This document shows positions 35,463-44,182 of a DNA stretch of 64,000 nt, piece after piece. Where the stretch lies: the NCBI GenBank assembly GCA_046349595.1, contig JAXMCA010000001.1:3100001-3164000 (forward strand). The letters run 5' to 3'. A program made the translations under genes and the position numbers. Within the stretch, counting starts at the first letter, position 1; the number at the start of each line of letters is the position of its first letter. The notes below the pieces were generated by a model. The model had not been told where the DNA came from, made no database searches, and worked only from the letters and a program-made list of their open reading frames with translations. This DNA is from JACRLW01 sp046349595 (GTDB lineage: Bacteria; Planctomycetota; UBA1135; UBA2386).

Positions 35463-36839
35463 GATGATGTGGTAGCCGAACTGGGTCTCGACGATGTGAT
35501 CGCAGACCTCACCGACCTTGAGCGCGAAGGCCGCGTCGGAGAAGGGCTTGGCCATCGCGTCCGGACCGAACTCGCCGAGGTCGCCACCCTTGTCCTTGCT
35601 CGGGCAGCTCGAGTTGTCCTTGGCGAGTTCCGGGAGCTTGGCGGGATCGGCGCGCACCTCGGCAAGCAGCTTCTCGGCGAGAGCCTGTGCCTCGTCCTTG
35701 GTCCGCGTGATGTCGTCGGGCGCGCGTTCGCAGCCCTTCCACGGGATCAGGATGTGCGACGCGCTGACCTTCTCGGGCTTGCCGTCGTCGGCCACGACCA
35801 GCTCGTCGAAGGCCTTGGTCATCGGCGTCGCCTTCCAGGTGCCGATCTCGTAGACCCAGCTCTGGTGCTTCTGGTTGAAGGTCTCGGCGGCCGCCGCCGC
35901 GAGGCGGTTCTGCTCGATCTCCTTGTTCTTCGCCTCGTCGCCCTTGGCGGCGAGCACGAGCTGCTCGGTGATCGCCGGGCCGACGTAGTTGGCGCTGCCG
36001 CGCAGGTACCACTTGTCGTCCTTCTTGGCGAGGTCGAAGCGGTACTCGGCGCCGGCGCGCGTCGTCACGGTGAAGGCGTTGTCGAAGGCGAGGTCCTTCA
36101 TGTCCGCCGCCGAGCTGAACTTCTCGAAGCTCAGGTAGTTGGCGGCGTTGAACACGGAGTCGGGTTCGTAGCTCTTGACCTTCTTGCCCTCGGGGATGTC
36201 GGCCAGCTCGGTCTTGCCCTTCTCGGGGCTGTTGATCGTGTAGACCTTGCCACCTGCCGGGGCGACGACCACCTTGGCGATGTCGTCCTTGTTCAGCTGC
36301 ACGAGCTGCTTGTCGACGTAGTCGAGGCCCTTGGTCCGCAGCGACAGCGCTTCCTCGGCGCGGAACACCTTGGGGCCCGAGCCGAGGCGCACGAACTGCT
36401 GGTCCTTCTCGGACTTGCCGGTGATCACCGTCACCAGTTCCTTGCCCTCGGCGTTGCTCAGCTTGACCGTCGTCGACTTGGCGTCCTCGCCGCCGGCGAC
36501 GCCGAGCGGCGCATAGGCGTCCTTGTCGGTGGTCGCCTCGGCCTCGAGACGGATGCCGAGGACGTGCCCGAGCAGGTCGTTCACCTCCCGCGTCGACGCC
36601 GGGTAGTTCTTCTCCGACTCGACGAGGTACTGGGCGCCGGCGCGCTTCAGCACGACCTTGTCGGTGCCGTTCTGCACCTCGATCTCGGCGACCTTCTCCG
36701 CGTCGACGTCCGGCAGCAGCAACTGGCCCTTGCTGAAGGGGAACTCGACCGTCTGCTCACGGCCACCCACCCAGATGGTCGCGATCACCAGCGCTCCCGC
36801 CGCGATCGCGAGATTCCTCAAGATCGAATCCGAGATCAT
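35448..36839 (-). CDS. DUF4340-like protein fused to parvulin prolyl isomerase
   Basis: A 463-residue protein. One N-terminal membrane helix (about 8-24) is followed by a beta-rich extracytoplasmic part resembling DUF4340 (about 30-330), as usually found next to GldG-like proteins. From about 355 to the end is a parvulin-type peptidyl-prolyl isomerase: SASHILIPWKG, a DEAQALAEKLLAEV helix, KGGDLGEFGPDAMAKPF and the closing TQFGYHIIERTK. In common DUF4340 proteins no isomerase is attached, so the fusion is unusual. The start overlaps the GldG-like stop by four bases. Probably the last gene of a four-gene ABC operon. Confidence 0.82.
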   Translation of the reverse strand: MISDSILRNLAIAAGALVIATIWVGGREQTVEFPFSKGQLLLPDVDAEKVAEIEVQNGTDKVVLKRAGAQYLVESEKNYPASTREVNDLLGHVLGIRLEAEATTDKDAYAPLGVAGGEDAKSTTVKLSNAEGKELVTVITGKSEKDQQFVRLGSGPKVFRAEEALSLRTKGLDYVDKQLVQLNKDDIAKVVVAPAGGKVYTINSPEKGKTELADIPEGKKVKSYEPDSVFNAANYLSFEKFSSAADMKDLAFDNAFTVTTRAGAEYRFDLAKKDDKWYLRGSANYVGPAITEQLVLAAKGDEAKNKEIEQNRLAAAAAETFNQKHQSWVYEIGTWKATPMTKAFDELVVADDGKPEKVSASHILIPWKGCERAPDDITRTKDEAQALAEKLLAEVRADPAKLPELAKDNSSCPSKDKGGDLGEFGPDAMAKPFSDAAFALKVGEVCDHIVETQFGYHIIERTK

Positions 36840-38887
36840 GCCGCACCTCCGGTCGCCGCACGGCGACTCTGCAACTTCAGGAACCAGATCACAGCTCCGA
36901 CCAACAGCACGATGCAGGGCACGCCGGCGACGTTGAACCACTGCAAGCGCGAGCCGAGCGCCTCGATGCCCTCCGTCTTCTCACGCTGGACCGCGATCAG
37001 CGCACGCTCCTTCTCGCGCACCTGCTTCTCCAGTTCGCGCTTCTTCTGGATCGCGTCGTTGCGGAGGAGACCGACGTTCTCGGTGGTCGCCTGGCTGCTG
37101 AGGTCGCTGAGCTCCTTCTGGAAGCGCTCCTGCTCTTCCTTGATGCGACGGATCTGGTCCTGCGACTTCGCATCGGCCTCGCGCTCGATCTTGTCGACCA
37201 CTTCGAACTTGCGCTGGATCTCGCCGCGCGAACGGATGCTCATCAGCGCGGTCGAACCCGCGAGGTAGTCGATCGCGTTGTTGAACACGGCGCCGTTGCC
37301 GGTGTTGACCGGCATCACCATGCCGGGCCCGAAGCGCTGATAGGCGAGACCGTCGGCGAGCATGTCGACGTCCGCGAAGATCAGCACCGTGTTCGGCTCC
37401 TTGCACTCGGTGAGGTGCGGAGCCTCGGCGGGCTTGTCGTCGGCCTTCTTCTCGCCGTCCTTCGGCTGATCGGCCGCCGCGGTCGCGTCGTCCTTCTTGG
37501 GCTCGTCGGGCTTGGCGTCGTCCTTCTGATCGCCGTCCTTCTTCTCGTCGGTCTTCGGCTTGGGAAGTCCGTCGGGGAAGGCCGACTTGAGCTTGCCCAT
37601 CACCCGCGCCGCGATCGTCACCGGCTGCACGCCGGGGTTGAACTTGGCGTCGAGTTTCTGCGGATCGGGGTTGGCGAGTTCGAAGCGCTCCGCGGTGTAG
37701 GTGTTGCCCTCGGCCGTGGTCTGCAGGATCGGGGTCACCTCGACGTCGGTCGGCGCGTTCGCGGTGCGCTGGATCGCACCGGGGAAGTAGACGGCGATCG
37801 GCTGGGTGATGCCCTGCGTGATCGGCATGTCCGCCGTCACGCCGCGGCCCTGCTCGAGCGCCATGAAGGACAGCAGGCGCTGGGTGCCGCCACGACGGGC
37901 CTGCACCGGCAGCGCCAGGCTGCGATCGCCGACGATCTTGTCCTTCGGAACCTCGACACCCCAGGCGGCGAACAACTTGTTGAGGTCGCTCGACGCGTCG
38001 TAGCTGAACGCCGCGTAGGGGTTCTGCGGATCCTGCGGCGCCTGATCGACACGCGGTGCGTAGGGATCGACGAAGGCGATCAGCTTGCCGCCGCGCATCA
38101 CGAACTGGTCGATCGCGAAGAGCGTCTCGTCGGACAGGTTCTTCGGCTGGACGACCAGCAGGTAGTCGAGGCCGGCGTCGATCTCCTTGCTGTCGGCGGG
38201 CACCGAGCTCACGTCGTAGTAGCGCTTGAGCACCTCGACGGAGGCCCACGCGTCCGGCGCGCGCTTGCCCTGCATCATCAGCTGCTGGCGCATCATCGGG
38301 CTCATGCTGTCGCCGGTCGGATCCAGCGAGGACAGCACGCCGACCTTCGACTTCTTGCGCTGCGTCGACAGTTCGATCGCCTCGCTGATCTGGTACTCGA
38401 TCTGCGACTGGCTGCGCACGTCGAACACCGGAATGGCCTGCCAACCGCTGTCGCTGGTGACGGCCATGCCGAAGAACAGACCGTCGCTACCGATGTCCTG
38501 GAGGCGTTGCACGCCGTAGTCCTCGGCGTCCTTCTCGGCGTCCGAGAAGGCCTTCGGGTCGAACTCCAGCAAGGTCAGCTTGCCGCCGCTCTCGCGCTCG
38601 TAGCTGCGCAGCAGATCGCGGACGTTGTAGTAGAGATTGTTGATCTCACGCCACTGGTCGATGCCGGTGCGGTCGACCAGGGACTTGGAGTAGAACAGGC
38701 GCAACTGCAGCGGCTTCTGGAGCCCCGCGATGATCTTGCGCGAACCCTCGCTGAGCGTGAACAGACCGCCCTGCGTGGTGTCGATGCGACCGAAGCTGCT
38801 CCCACACTGCGTGATCAGGAAGGTCGAGCACAGCGTGATCACCAGGACCAGCGCGGTGGCGAGGACGGATCTCTGACTGTTGGTCAT
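36836..38887 (-). CDS. GldG-like ABC-associated membrane protein
   Basis: A 683-residue protein of the GldG/ABC-transporter-auxiliary family. An N-terminal membrane helix (SVLATALVLVITLCSTFLI) is followed by LFTLSEGSRKIIAGLQKPLQLRLFYS, typical of the family. A long extracytoplasmic part has the FDVRSQSQIEYQISEAI block and a GKLIAFVDPYAPR segment. A Lys/Asp-rich low-complexity insert of about 45 residues lies near residue 450, a coiled coil follows (about 580-640), and a second membrane helix closes the protein. In Bacteroidota GldG works with GldA and GldF in gliding. The ATG at 38887 has GGAGG eight bases upstream; a GTG nine bases earlier would overlap it and is rejected. Confidence 0.88.
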   Translation of the reverse strand: MTNSQRSVLATALVLVITLCSTFLITQCGSSFGRIDTTQGGLFTLSEGSRKIIAGLQKPLQLRLFYSKSLVDRTGIDQWREINNLYYNVRDLLRSYERESGGKLTLLEFDPKAFSDAEKDAEDYGVQRLQDIGSDGLFFGMAVTSDSGWQAIPVFDVRSQSQIEYQISEAIELSTQRKKSKVGVLSSLDPTGDSMSPMMRQQLMMQGKRAPDAWASVEVLKRYYDVSSVPADSKEIDAGLDYLLVVQPKNLSDETLFAIDQFVMRGGKLIAFVDPYAPRVDQAPQDPQNPYAAFSYDASSDLNKLFAAWGVEVPKDKIVGDRSLALPVQARRGGTQRLLSFMALEQGRGVTADMPITQGITQPIAVYFPGAIQRTANAPTDVEVTPILQTTAEGNTYTAERFELANPDPQKLDAKFNPGVQPVTIAARVMGKLKSAFPDGLPKPKTDEKKDGDQKDDAKPDEPKKDDATAAADQPKDGEKKADDKPAEAPHLTECKEPNTVLIFADVDMLADGLAYQRFGPGMVMPVNTGNGAVFNNAIDYLAGSTALMSIRSRGEIQRKFEVVDKIEREADAKSQDQIRRIKEEQERFQKELSDLSSQATTENVGLLRNDAIQKKRELEKQVREKERALIAVQREKTEGIEALGSRLQWFNVAGVPCIVLLVGAVIWFLKLQSRRAATGGAA

Positions 38888-38902
38888 CGGGGTCACCTCC
38901 GT

Positions 38903-39640
38903 TCAGCGGGCCTTGGTGTCGTCGAGGAGGAGGATCGTCGCCGTCAGGAAGCCGGCGCCGATCGCGAGGATCGCACCGAGATTGCCGAGGACGAGCAGAC
39001 CCTTCTGCAGGGGGTCGTACTGGGTGAGGAAGCTCATCGACTCGACGAGACGCGAGCTGATCCGCCACAGCCAGTTGTCGCCGGAGAGGAACTTCGAGAC
39101 CGCGGGCGAGCCGGCCCACACGAACAGCGAGGACGCTGCCGTACCGAGCACGAAGGCGATCACCTGGTTCTTGGTCAGCGCCGAGAAGAAGGTCCCGATC
39201 GCCAGATAGGCGCCGGCCATCACGAAGGCGCCGAGATAGCCGACGAGGACCGGACCCGGATCGGGGTTGCCCAGGTAGCGGACCGTGAAGTAGTTCGAGC
39301 TGGTCATCACCAGCGCGATGCCGAAGAAGGCCCAACCCGCGAGGAACTTGCCGAGGACCGCCTGACGCAGCGTGACCGGGAGGGTCAGCAGCATCTCGAT
39401 GGTCCCCGTGCGACGCTCCTCGGCCCAGGTCCGCATCGCGATCGCCGGCGCGAAGAACGCGAACAGCGCCGGCAGGTTGGCGAACAGCAGCCGGAGGCTC
39501 GCGTCGCGCTGCTCGAAGAAGCGCTGCGAGTACATCAGGAACGACGCCGACGCGAGGAAGGCGACGAGGAACACGTAGGCGAGCGGGGTCGCGAAGTAGG
39601 CTCGGAACTCCCGCTTGAAGACGGCAGCGGTCGCGCTCAT
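38903..39640 (-). CDS. GldF-like ABC-2 type permease
   Basis: A 245-residue inner-membrane protein with about six helices, starting AAVFKREFRAYFATPLAYVFLVAF and containing AMRTWAEERRTGTIEMLLTLPV, the family's conserved stretch after the second helix. It forms the membrane channel of an ABC-2 system with the neighbouring ATPase. The ATG overlaps the ATPase stop by four bases, and the GldG-like gene follows 15 bases downstream. The arrangement ATPase, permease, GldG is the usual one for this transporter type. Substrate unknown. Confidence 0.9.
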   Translation of the reverse strand: MSATAAVFKREFRAYFATPLAYVFLVAFLASASFLMYSQRFFEQRDASLRLLFANLPALFAFFAPAIAMRTWAEERRTGTIEMLLTLPVTLRQAVLGKFLAGWAFFGIALVMTSSNYFTVRYLGNPDPGPVLVGYLGAFVMAGAYLAIGTFFSALTKNQVIAFVLGTAASSLFVWAGSPAVSKFLSGDNWLWRISSRLVESMSFLTQYDPLQKGLLVLGNLGAILAIGAGFLTATILLLDDTKAR

Positions 39641-40359
39641 GCGGCGTTCTCCTTGCTGGTGATCTGCCGGAAGAAGGTGTCGAGCTTGCCGCCGCCCTTC
39701 GCCGTCAGCTCGGCGGGCGTTCCGTCGGCGAGCACACGGCCACGCGCGATGATGATCGCGCGCGAGCACACCGCATCGACCTCTTCCAGGATGTGGGTCG
39801 AGATGATGATGCACTTCTGCTGACCCATGGTGCGGATCAACTCGCGCACCTCGTGCTTCTGGTTCGGATCGAGGCCGTCGGTCGGCTCGTCGAGGATCAG
39901 CGTGCCCGGGTCGTGCAGGAAGGCCTGCGCCAGACCCACGCGGCGCTTGTAGCCCTTCGACAGGGTGTCGATGCGCTGGTCGACGACCCTCTGCAGCGCG
40001 CACAGCGGGATGACGCGGTCGATCGCGTCCTTCAGCTTCGCGCCGGAGATGCCGCGCACGTCGCCGACGAAGGACAGGAAGGAGCGCACCGACATGTCGT
40101 CGTAGAGCGGGGCGTTCTCCGGCACGTAGCCGACACGCTGCCGCACGCCGACCGGATCCTTCAGGATGTCGCAACCCGCGACCTCGGCGGTGCCGCTGTC
40201 GGGCGCGAGGAAGCAGGTCAGGATCTTCATCGTGGTCGACTTGCCGGCACCGTTGGGGCCGAGGAAGCCGAGCACCTCGCCGGGACGCACCTCGAAGGAG
40301 ACGCCGTCGACGGCAACGATCGGACCGAAAGTCTTTCTGAGCTGAGCGACCTTGATCAT
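39637..40359 (-). CDS. GldA-like ABC transporter ATPase
   Basis: A 240-residue cytoplasmic ATPase. Motifs are Walker A GPNGAGKST (about 34-42), Q-loop YVPENAPLYDDM, signature LSKGYKRR (in place of LSGGQ, as common in ABC-2/GldA ATPases), Walker B LILDEPTDGLDP and switch STHILEEVD. It energises the ABC-2 permease encoded immediately after it. First gene of the four-gene operon; no ribosome binding site is visible upstream of its ATG, and 258 bases separate it from rpsT. Confidence 0.94.
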   Translation of the reverse strand: MIKVAQLRKTFGPIVAVDGVSFEVRPGEVLGFLGPNGAGKSTTMKILTCFLAPDSGTAEVAGCDILKDPVGVRQRVGYVPENAPLYDDMSVRSFLSFVGDVRGISGAKLKDAIDRVIPLCALQRVVDQRIDTLSKGYKRRVGLAQAFLHDPGTLILDEPTDGLDPNQKHEVRELIRTMGQQKCIIISTHILEEVDAVCSRAIIIARGRVLADGTPAELTAKGGGKLDTFFRQITSKENAA

Positions 40360-40617
40360 GGTTCCGGAGGGAAGGATCGAGGGATGGCGCGACCGACACG
40401 CGGGGTCTCACCGCGTGCCGGCACCCTTTTCACGGAATGGCCGTCGCACAGGATGCGCGGCCCCGCGAAGTCCTGACGGCGCGCCGTGGCTGACGCGCGA
40501 CAGGGGGCGCGGGGAAAAACGGCCGACATCGAGCAAGCGCAGGAAGAACTCCCGCGCTCCGCGAGCCACCGCGAAGTCGCGGAAGCCCGCGATCTCGCGC
40601 AGCTCACCGGCCCGGAA

Positions 40618-40893
40618 TCAGGCCTTCTTGGCGCGCGCCGCGTTGAGGGCGCGAGCGAGGCGACTCTTGCGGCGTGCCGCGGTGTTCTTGTGGATCACGC
40701 CGGCCTTGGCCGCCTTGTCGACGGTCTGCACGGCCTCGACCAACCGCGACTCGGCGGCCGCCACGTCACCGGATTCGGCGGCGGTGAGGGTGGTCTTGAG
40801 GACGGTCTTCATCCGCGACGACACCGCCTTGTTGCGGAGCCTCGCCTTCTCGTTCTGACGGATGCGCTTCTCCGCCTGCTTGCTGTGGGCCAT
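40618..40893 (-). CDS. rpsT: 30S ribosomal protein S20
   Basis: A 91-residue basic, helical protein with the S20 signature: AHSKQAEKRIRQNEKARLRN at the N-terminus, SRMKTVLKT, and KAAKAGVIHKNTAARRKSRLA near the C-terminus. It binds 16S rRNA during 30S assembly. Size and charge match the family. It is a single gene between a TPR protein gene (55 bases upstream) and the ABC operon. Confidence 0.97.
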   Translation of the reverse strand: MAHSKQAEKRIRQNEKARLRNKAVSSRMKTVLKTTLTAAESGDVAAAESRLVEAVQTVDKAAKAGVIHKNTAARRKSRLARALNAARAKKA

Positions 40894-40947
40894 CGGATCG
40901 GTCCTGTTGGGTTCGGTCTGGTTGCTGAGTGAGGTTCGAGTTCCGGT

Positions 40948-42288
40948 TCACGACGCCGACAGGCGCGCGACCCGGTCCGCCACGTCCCGGTAGCTCCAGT
41001 CGAGCTCCAGGATCGCGGAGAAGTGTCGTCGGGCGGCATCGCCATCGCCGCCACGCTCGGCCAGGGAGCCGAGCTCGTAGAGGAGTTCCTTGCCAAGGCG
41101 ACCGGCGGCGCCGCCGGCGACGGACAGGGCCTTGTCGAACTGGGTGCGCGCCAGGTCGGCGAGACCCTTGTCGCGGAACGCCCGTCCGAGCGTGAACAGC
41201 GCCTCGATCTGCCGCCGCGGATCCTTCACCGCCTGCTGCAGTTCGGCGATCGCGCCGTCGAGGTCGCCGAGGTCGAAGAGCGCGGTGCCGAGGTCGAAGC
41301 GGGCCCCGAGATCGGTCGGGTTCGCCGCGACGCGACGGCGGAACTCCGCGACCTTCATCTCGGCGAGCACCTTGCGGGCGGCCGCGGCCGCGCTCTTGTC
41401 GCCGCGCGCCTCCGCCTGCTCCACCATCTGCTCCTGCGTGCGCATGCGCAGATCGGCCAATCGGGTGCCGATGGCGACGTCGTCCGGCTTGAGGTTTCGC
41501 GCCCGCTCCAGGAAGTCGAGCGCCCCGCGGGGATCGCGCCGCATCTCGTAGAGTTCCGCGGCGCGCAGCAGGGAGTCGAGATCCTGCGGGGACTTGGCGA
41601 GCCGCGCCTCGACCTCGTCGAGTTCGGCCTCGATCTCCTCCGCGGTGAGCTGGAGACGTTGCGCCCGCTCGAGCTTGCGCGCGCCCTCCTTGTCCTTGAT
41701 CAGTTCGCGCGACGACTGCGCCTTCTCGATGTTGCTCTTCTTGAGCGCGCCCTCGGCGGCGAGGTTCTTGCGCGCGCGCAGGGCATCCTGGTCGCGCGGA
41801 TCGACCTTGAGCGCCTGCTCGTACATGGCGAGAGCAGCCTCGAGCTCGCCGCGCTCGTAGAGCAGGCGCCCAGCCTCGCGCGAAGCCTCGAGACAGCGCG
41901 GCTGCTGCTCGGCCCAGGCGCGGAACACCGACAACGCCGATTGCTTGAAGCCAGCCTTCTCCAGCGCACGCGCGAGCTTGAGATTGATGCCCTCCGAGAG
42001 GGGATCGAGCGCGAGGTAGCGCTCGTACGACTTCGCCGCCGCCGCGTGCTTGCCCAGCGAGGTCGACAGCTTCGCGGTGAGCAGGCTGACTCCGCCGACG
42101 AGGCCGGCGATCAGCTTGGACGGCTTGCGCTGTTCCGCCTTGCGAAACAGCGCCGCCCGCAAGCCCGCGCGCGCCGCGCCGTTGTCCGGCTGCAGCGAGA
42201 GCAGTTGGCCGTAGAGGTTGACCGCAAACGCATAGTTCTTGCGCTTGACGGCCTCGTCGGCCTTTTCGAGGTGCTTGCTCAGGTCCAT
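40948..42288 (-). CDS. Tetratricopeptide-repeat protein
   Basis: A 446-residue helical protein made of repeated TPR units, for example EKADEAVKRKNYAFAVNLYG, LLYERGELEAALAMYEQALKVDP and LGTALFDLGDLDGAIAELQQAVKD. No signal peptide is seen, and only one hydrophobic stretch (about 58-72, LIAGLVGGVSLLTAK) that could be a weak anchor. A charged coil (about 180-245) interrupts the repeats. TPR proteins scaffold protein complexes; the partner is unknown. It lies upstream of rpsT and divergent from def. Confidence 0.85.
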   Translation of the reverse strand: MDLSKHLEKADEAVKRKNYAFAVNLYGQLLSLQPDNGAARAGLRAALFRKAEQRKPSKLIAGLVGGVSLLTAKLSTSLGKHAAAAKSYERYLALDPLSEGINLKLARALEKAGFKQSALSVFRAWAEQQPRCLEASREAGRLLYERGELEAALAMYEQALKVDPRDQDALRARKNLAAEGALKKSNIEKAQSSRELIKDKEGARKLERAQRLQLTAEEIEAELDEVEARLAKSPQDLDSLLRAAELYEMRRDPRGALDFLERARNLKPDDVAIGTRLADLRMRTQEQMVEQAEARGDKSAAAAARKVLAEMKVAEFRRRVAANPTDLGARFDLGTALFDLGDLDGAIAELQQAVKDPRRQIEALFTLGRAFRDKGLADLARTQFDKALSVAGGAAGRLGKELLYELGSLAERGGDGDAARRHFSAILELDWSYRDVADRVARLSAS

Positions 42289-42410
42289 GAGAGGGGCCGC
42301 CGACGACGCTTGACGCCGCTCGGAGGGCCGAGCACTCTAGCCAGCCCTCACGGGAGCCGCAACGCCGCCGGCCCCAGGCAGATCGAACTCCGACCGAGAC
42401 CACCGAATCG

Positions 42411-42926
42411 ATGGACGTCGTGCGCTACCCCGGCCCCGTGTTGCGGCGCGGCGGCAAGAAGGTCGAGACCTTCGACGCCGCCCTCGCGAAGACCGCCCAG
42501 GACATGCTCGACACCATGTATGCGAGCAAGGGCGTGGGTCTGGCAGCCCCGCAGGTGGACCTCGAGATCGACCTCCTGGTCCTCAATCCGACCGGCGACC
42601 CCAAGGACCGCGACGGCGAGCTGGTGCTGGTCAACCCCGAGGTCCTGGAGCGCAAGGGCCGCGAGTACGGCGAGGAGGGCTGCCTGTCCTTCCCCGGCCT
42701 CTACGCCGAGGTCGAGCGCGCGCTGCGCATCCAGGTCCGCTACCAGGACCTCCAAGGCCAGGTCCACGAGCGCCGCTTCGAGGATTTCGTCGCCCGCGTC
42801 ATCCAGCACGAGGTCGACCACCTGCGGGGCGTGCTGTTCGTCGACCGCCTCAGCTCGGTCGAGAAGATGCGGGTGAAGGGCTCGCTGCAGGACATGGAGC
42901 GGCGCGCCGCCCCTGCCAAGGCGTGA
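42411..42926 (+). CDS. def: Peptide deformylase
   Basis: A 171-residue metalloenzyme that removes the N-formyl group from nascent proteins. All three family motifs are intact: GVGLAAPQ (41-48), EEGCLSFPG (88-96, metal ligand Cys91) and QHEVDHLRG (132-140, ligands His133 and His137, catalytic Glu134). The length is typical. The stop overlaps the GTG start of ribF (GTGA). Confidence 0.97.
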   Translation: MDVVRYPGPVLRRGGKKVETFDAALAKTAQDMLDTMYASKGVGLAAPQVDLEIDLLVLNPTGDPKDRDGELVLVNPEVLERKGREYGEEGCLSFPGLYAEVERALRIQVRYQDLQGQVHERRFEDFVARVIQHEVDHLRGVLFVDRLSSVEKMRVKGSLQDMERRAAPAKA

Positions 42927-43882
42927 GGATCCTCGAGGGTCTGGGCAGTCTGGAGGGTCCCGGCCGGGACGCCTGGCCGACGTCCGGCATCGAGTCCCGC
43001 TCGGCGATCCTGGTCGGGGTCTTCGACGGCGTCCACCTCGGCCACCAGCGCCTGCTGCACGAGCTCGGCGAACTCAGCTCCTCCTGCCGTGCACTGCCGA
43101 CGGTGGTGACCTTCCGCAACCATCCCGACGAGATCCTGCACGGCCGCAAGGTCGACTGGATCGTCAGCCTGCCGCATCGCCTGCGCCTGCTGCGCCGCGC
43201 CGGCATCGGCCGCGTGCTGCTGCTCGACTTCGACCAGACGATCCGCGACCTCACCGCGCGTGCCTTCACCGAGCGCGTGCTGGTGCACGGCCTGCACGCC
43301 GCAGCCGTGTTGCTCGGCTACGACTCCGCGCTCGGCCGCGGGCGCGATGGCGACCTCCCCCACCTCCAAGCCCTCGGCGACGAGTTCGACTTCGTGGTCC
43401 GGCAGGGCAGCCGCTTCCTGGTCGACGGCGAAGCCGTCTCCTCGACCGCGATCCGCCGCGCGATCCGCTCCGGCGACCTCGCTCTCGCCCACCGCATGCT
43501 CGGTCGCTGGCCGCAGGCCTTCGGCGAAGTCGTGCGCGGCGACGGCCGCGGCCACGAACTGGGCTTCCCGACCGCGAACATCGTCCCCCAGAGCCTCGTG
43601 CTGCCACCCGCCGGGGTCTACGCGGTCGAGGCCCTCGTCGACGGCGACACCCGTCCCGGCGTGGCCAACCTCGGCTCACGCCCCACCTTCACCCGCGATC
43701 CCGCGCAGCCTCCGCTCCTCGAAGTCCACCTCCTCGACCTCGACCGCGACCTCTACGGAAACACGCTCGAGGTCTCCTTCGTCGCGCGCATCCGCGACGA
43801 GCGCCGCTTCGCCGGCGCCGACGAACTGCGCACGCAGATCACCCGCGACATCGCCACCGCGCGCGACCTGCTCCGGATCTGA
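42923..43882 (+). CDS. ribF: Bifunctional riboflavin kinase/FAD synthetase
   Basis: A 319-residue enzyme making FMN and FAD from riboflavin. The N-terminal FAD synthetase part has VGVFDGVHLGHQRLL (nucleotidyltransferase HxGH), VTFRNHPDEIL and SSTAIRRAIRSGD. The C-terminal riboflavin kinase part has GRGHELGFPTANI with the metal-binding Thr-Asn, PAGVYAV and LEVHLLDLDRDLYG. The length is normal. GTG at 42923 overlaps the def stop, so translation is coupled. Confidence 0.95.
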   Translation: MRILEGLGSLEGPGRDAWPTSGIESRSAILVGVFDGVHLGHQRLLHELGELSSSCRALPTVVTFRNHPDEILHGRKVDWIVSLPHRLRLLRRAGIGRVLLLDFDQTIRDLTARAFTERVLVHGLHAAAVLLGYDSALGRGRDGDLPHLQALGDEFDFVVRQGSRFLVDGEAVSSTAIRRAIRSGDLALAHRMLGRWPQAFGEVVRGDGRGHELGFPTANIVPQSLVLPPAGVYAVEALVDGDTRPGVANLGSRPTFTRDPAQPPLLEVHLLDLDRDLYGNTLEVSFVARIRDERRFAGADELRTQITRDIATARDLLRI

Positions 43883-43901
43883 GCCTCGCCGCTGTCCGCG
43901 C

Positions 43902-43929
43902 TTGACCCCCACGCGCGGCGCGCTAGCGT
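43902..43929 (+). promoter_or_regulatory. Promoter of tRNA-Phe
   Basis: TTGACC (43902-43907), a 16-base spacer and TAGCGT (43924-43929) lie 18 bases upstream of the tRNA 5' end, leaving a short leader of about 12 bases. The same 16-base spacing is seen before rnpB. Confidence 0.5.
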
Positions 43930-43947
43930 TCGGCCCCTCACAAGTGC

Positions 43948-44020
43948 GGGCAGATAGCTCAGCTGGTAGAGCACAGCACTGAAAATGCTGGGGTCGCCGG
44001 TTCAAGTCCGGCTCTGCCCA
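43948..44020 (+). tRNA. tRNA-Phe (GAA)
   Basis: A 73-base cloverleaf: acceptor GGGCAGA pairs with TCTGCCC, the D-arm contains AGCTCAGCTGGTAGAGC, the anticodon stem CAGCA/TGCTG encloses the loop CTGAAAA with anticodon GAA at 43981-43983, and the T-arm GCCGG/CCGGC encloses TTCAAGT. The discriminator base is A. The terminal CCA is not encoded. Confidence 0.97.
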
Positions 44021-44182
44021 TCACTTCGAGTTCCGCTGGACGCTGGTGTTGGCGACGACTTGCCGGGTGCGGCCGTGCTGCTGGAAGAACCCCTGGAGTC
44101 CGGTCACGACCGGTCGGGGGAACGACCGCAGCTCGACGTGCATCCGACGCGCGCACGGCGATCGGTCGGAATCGGCGGGTCG

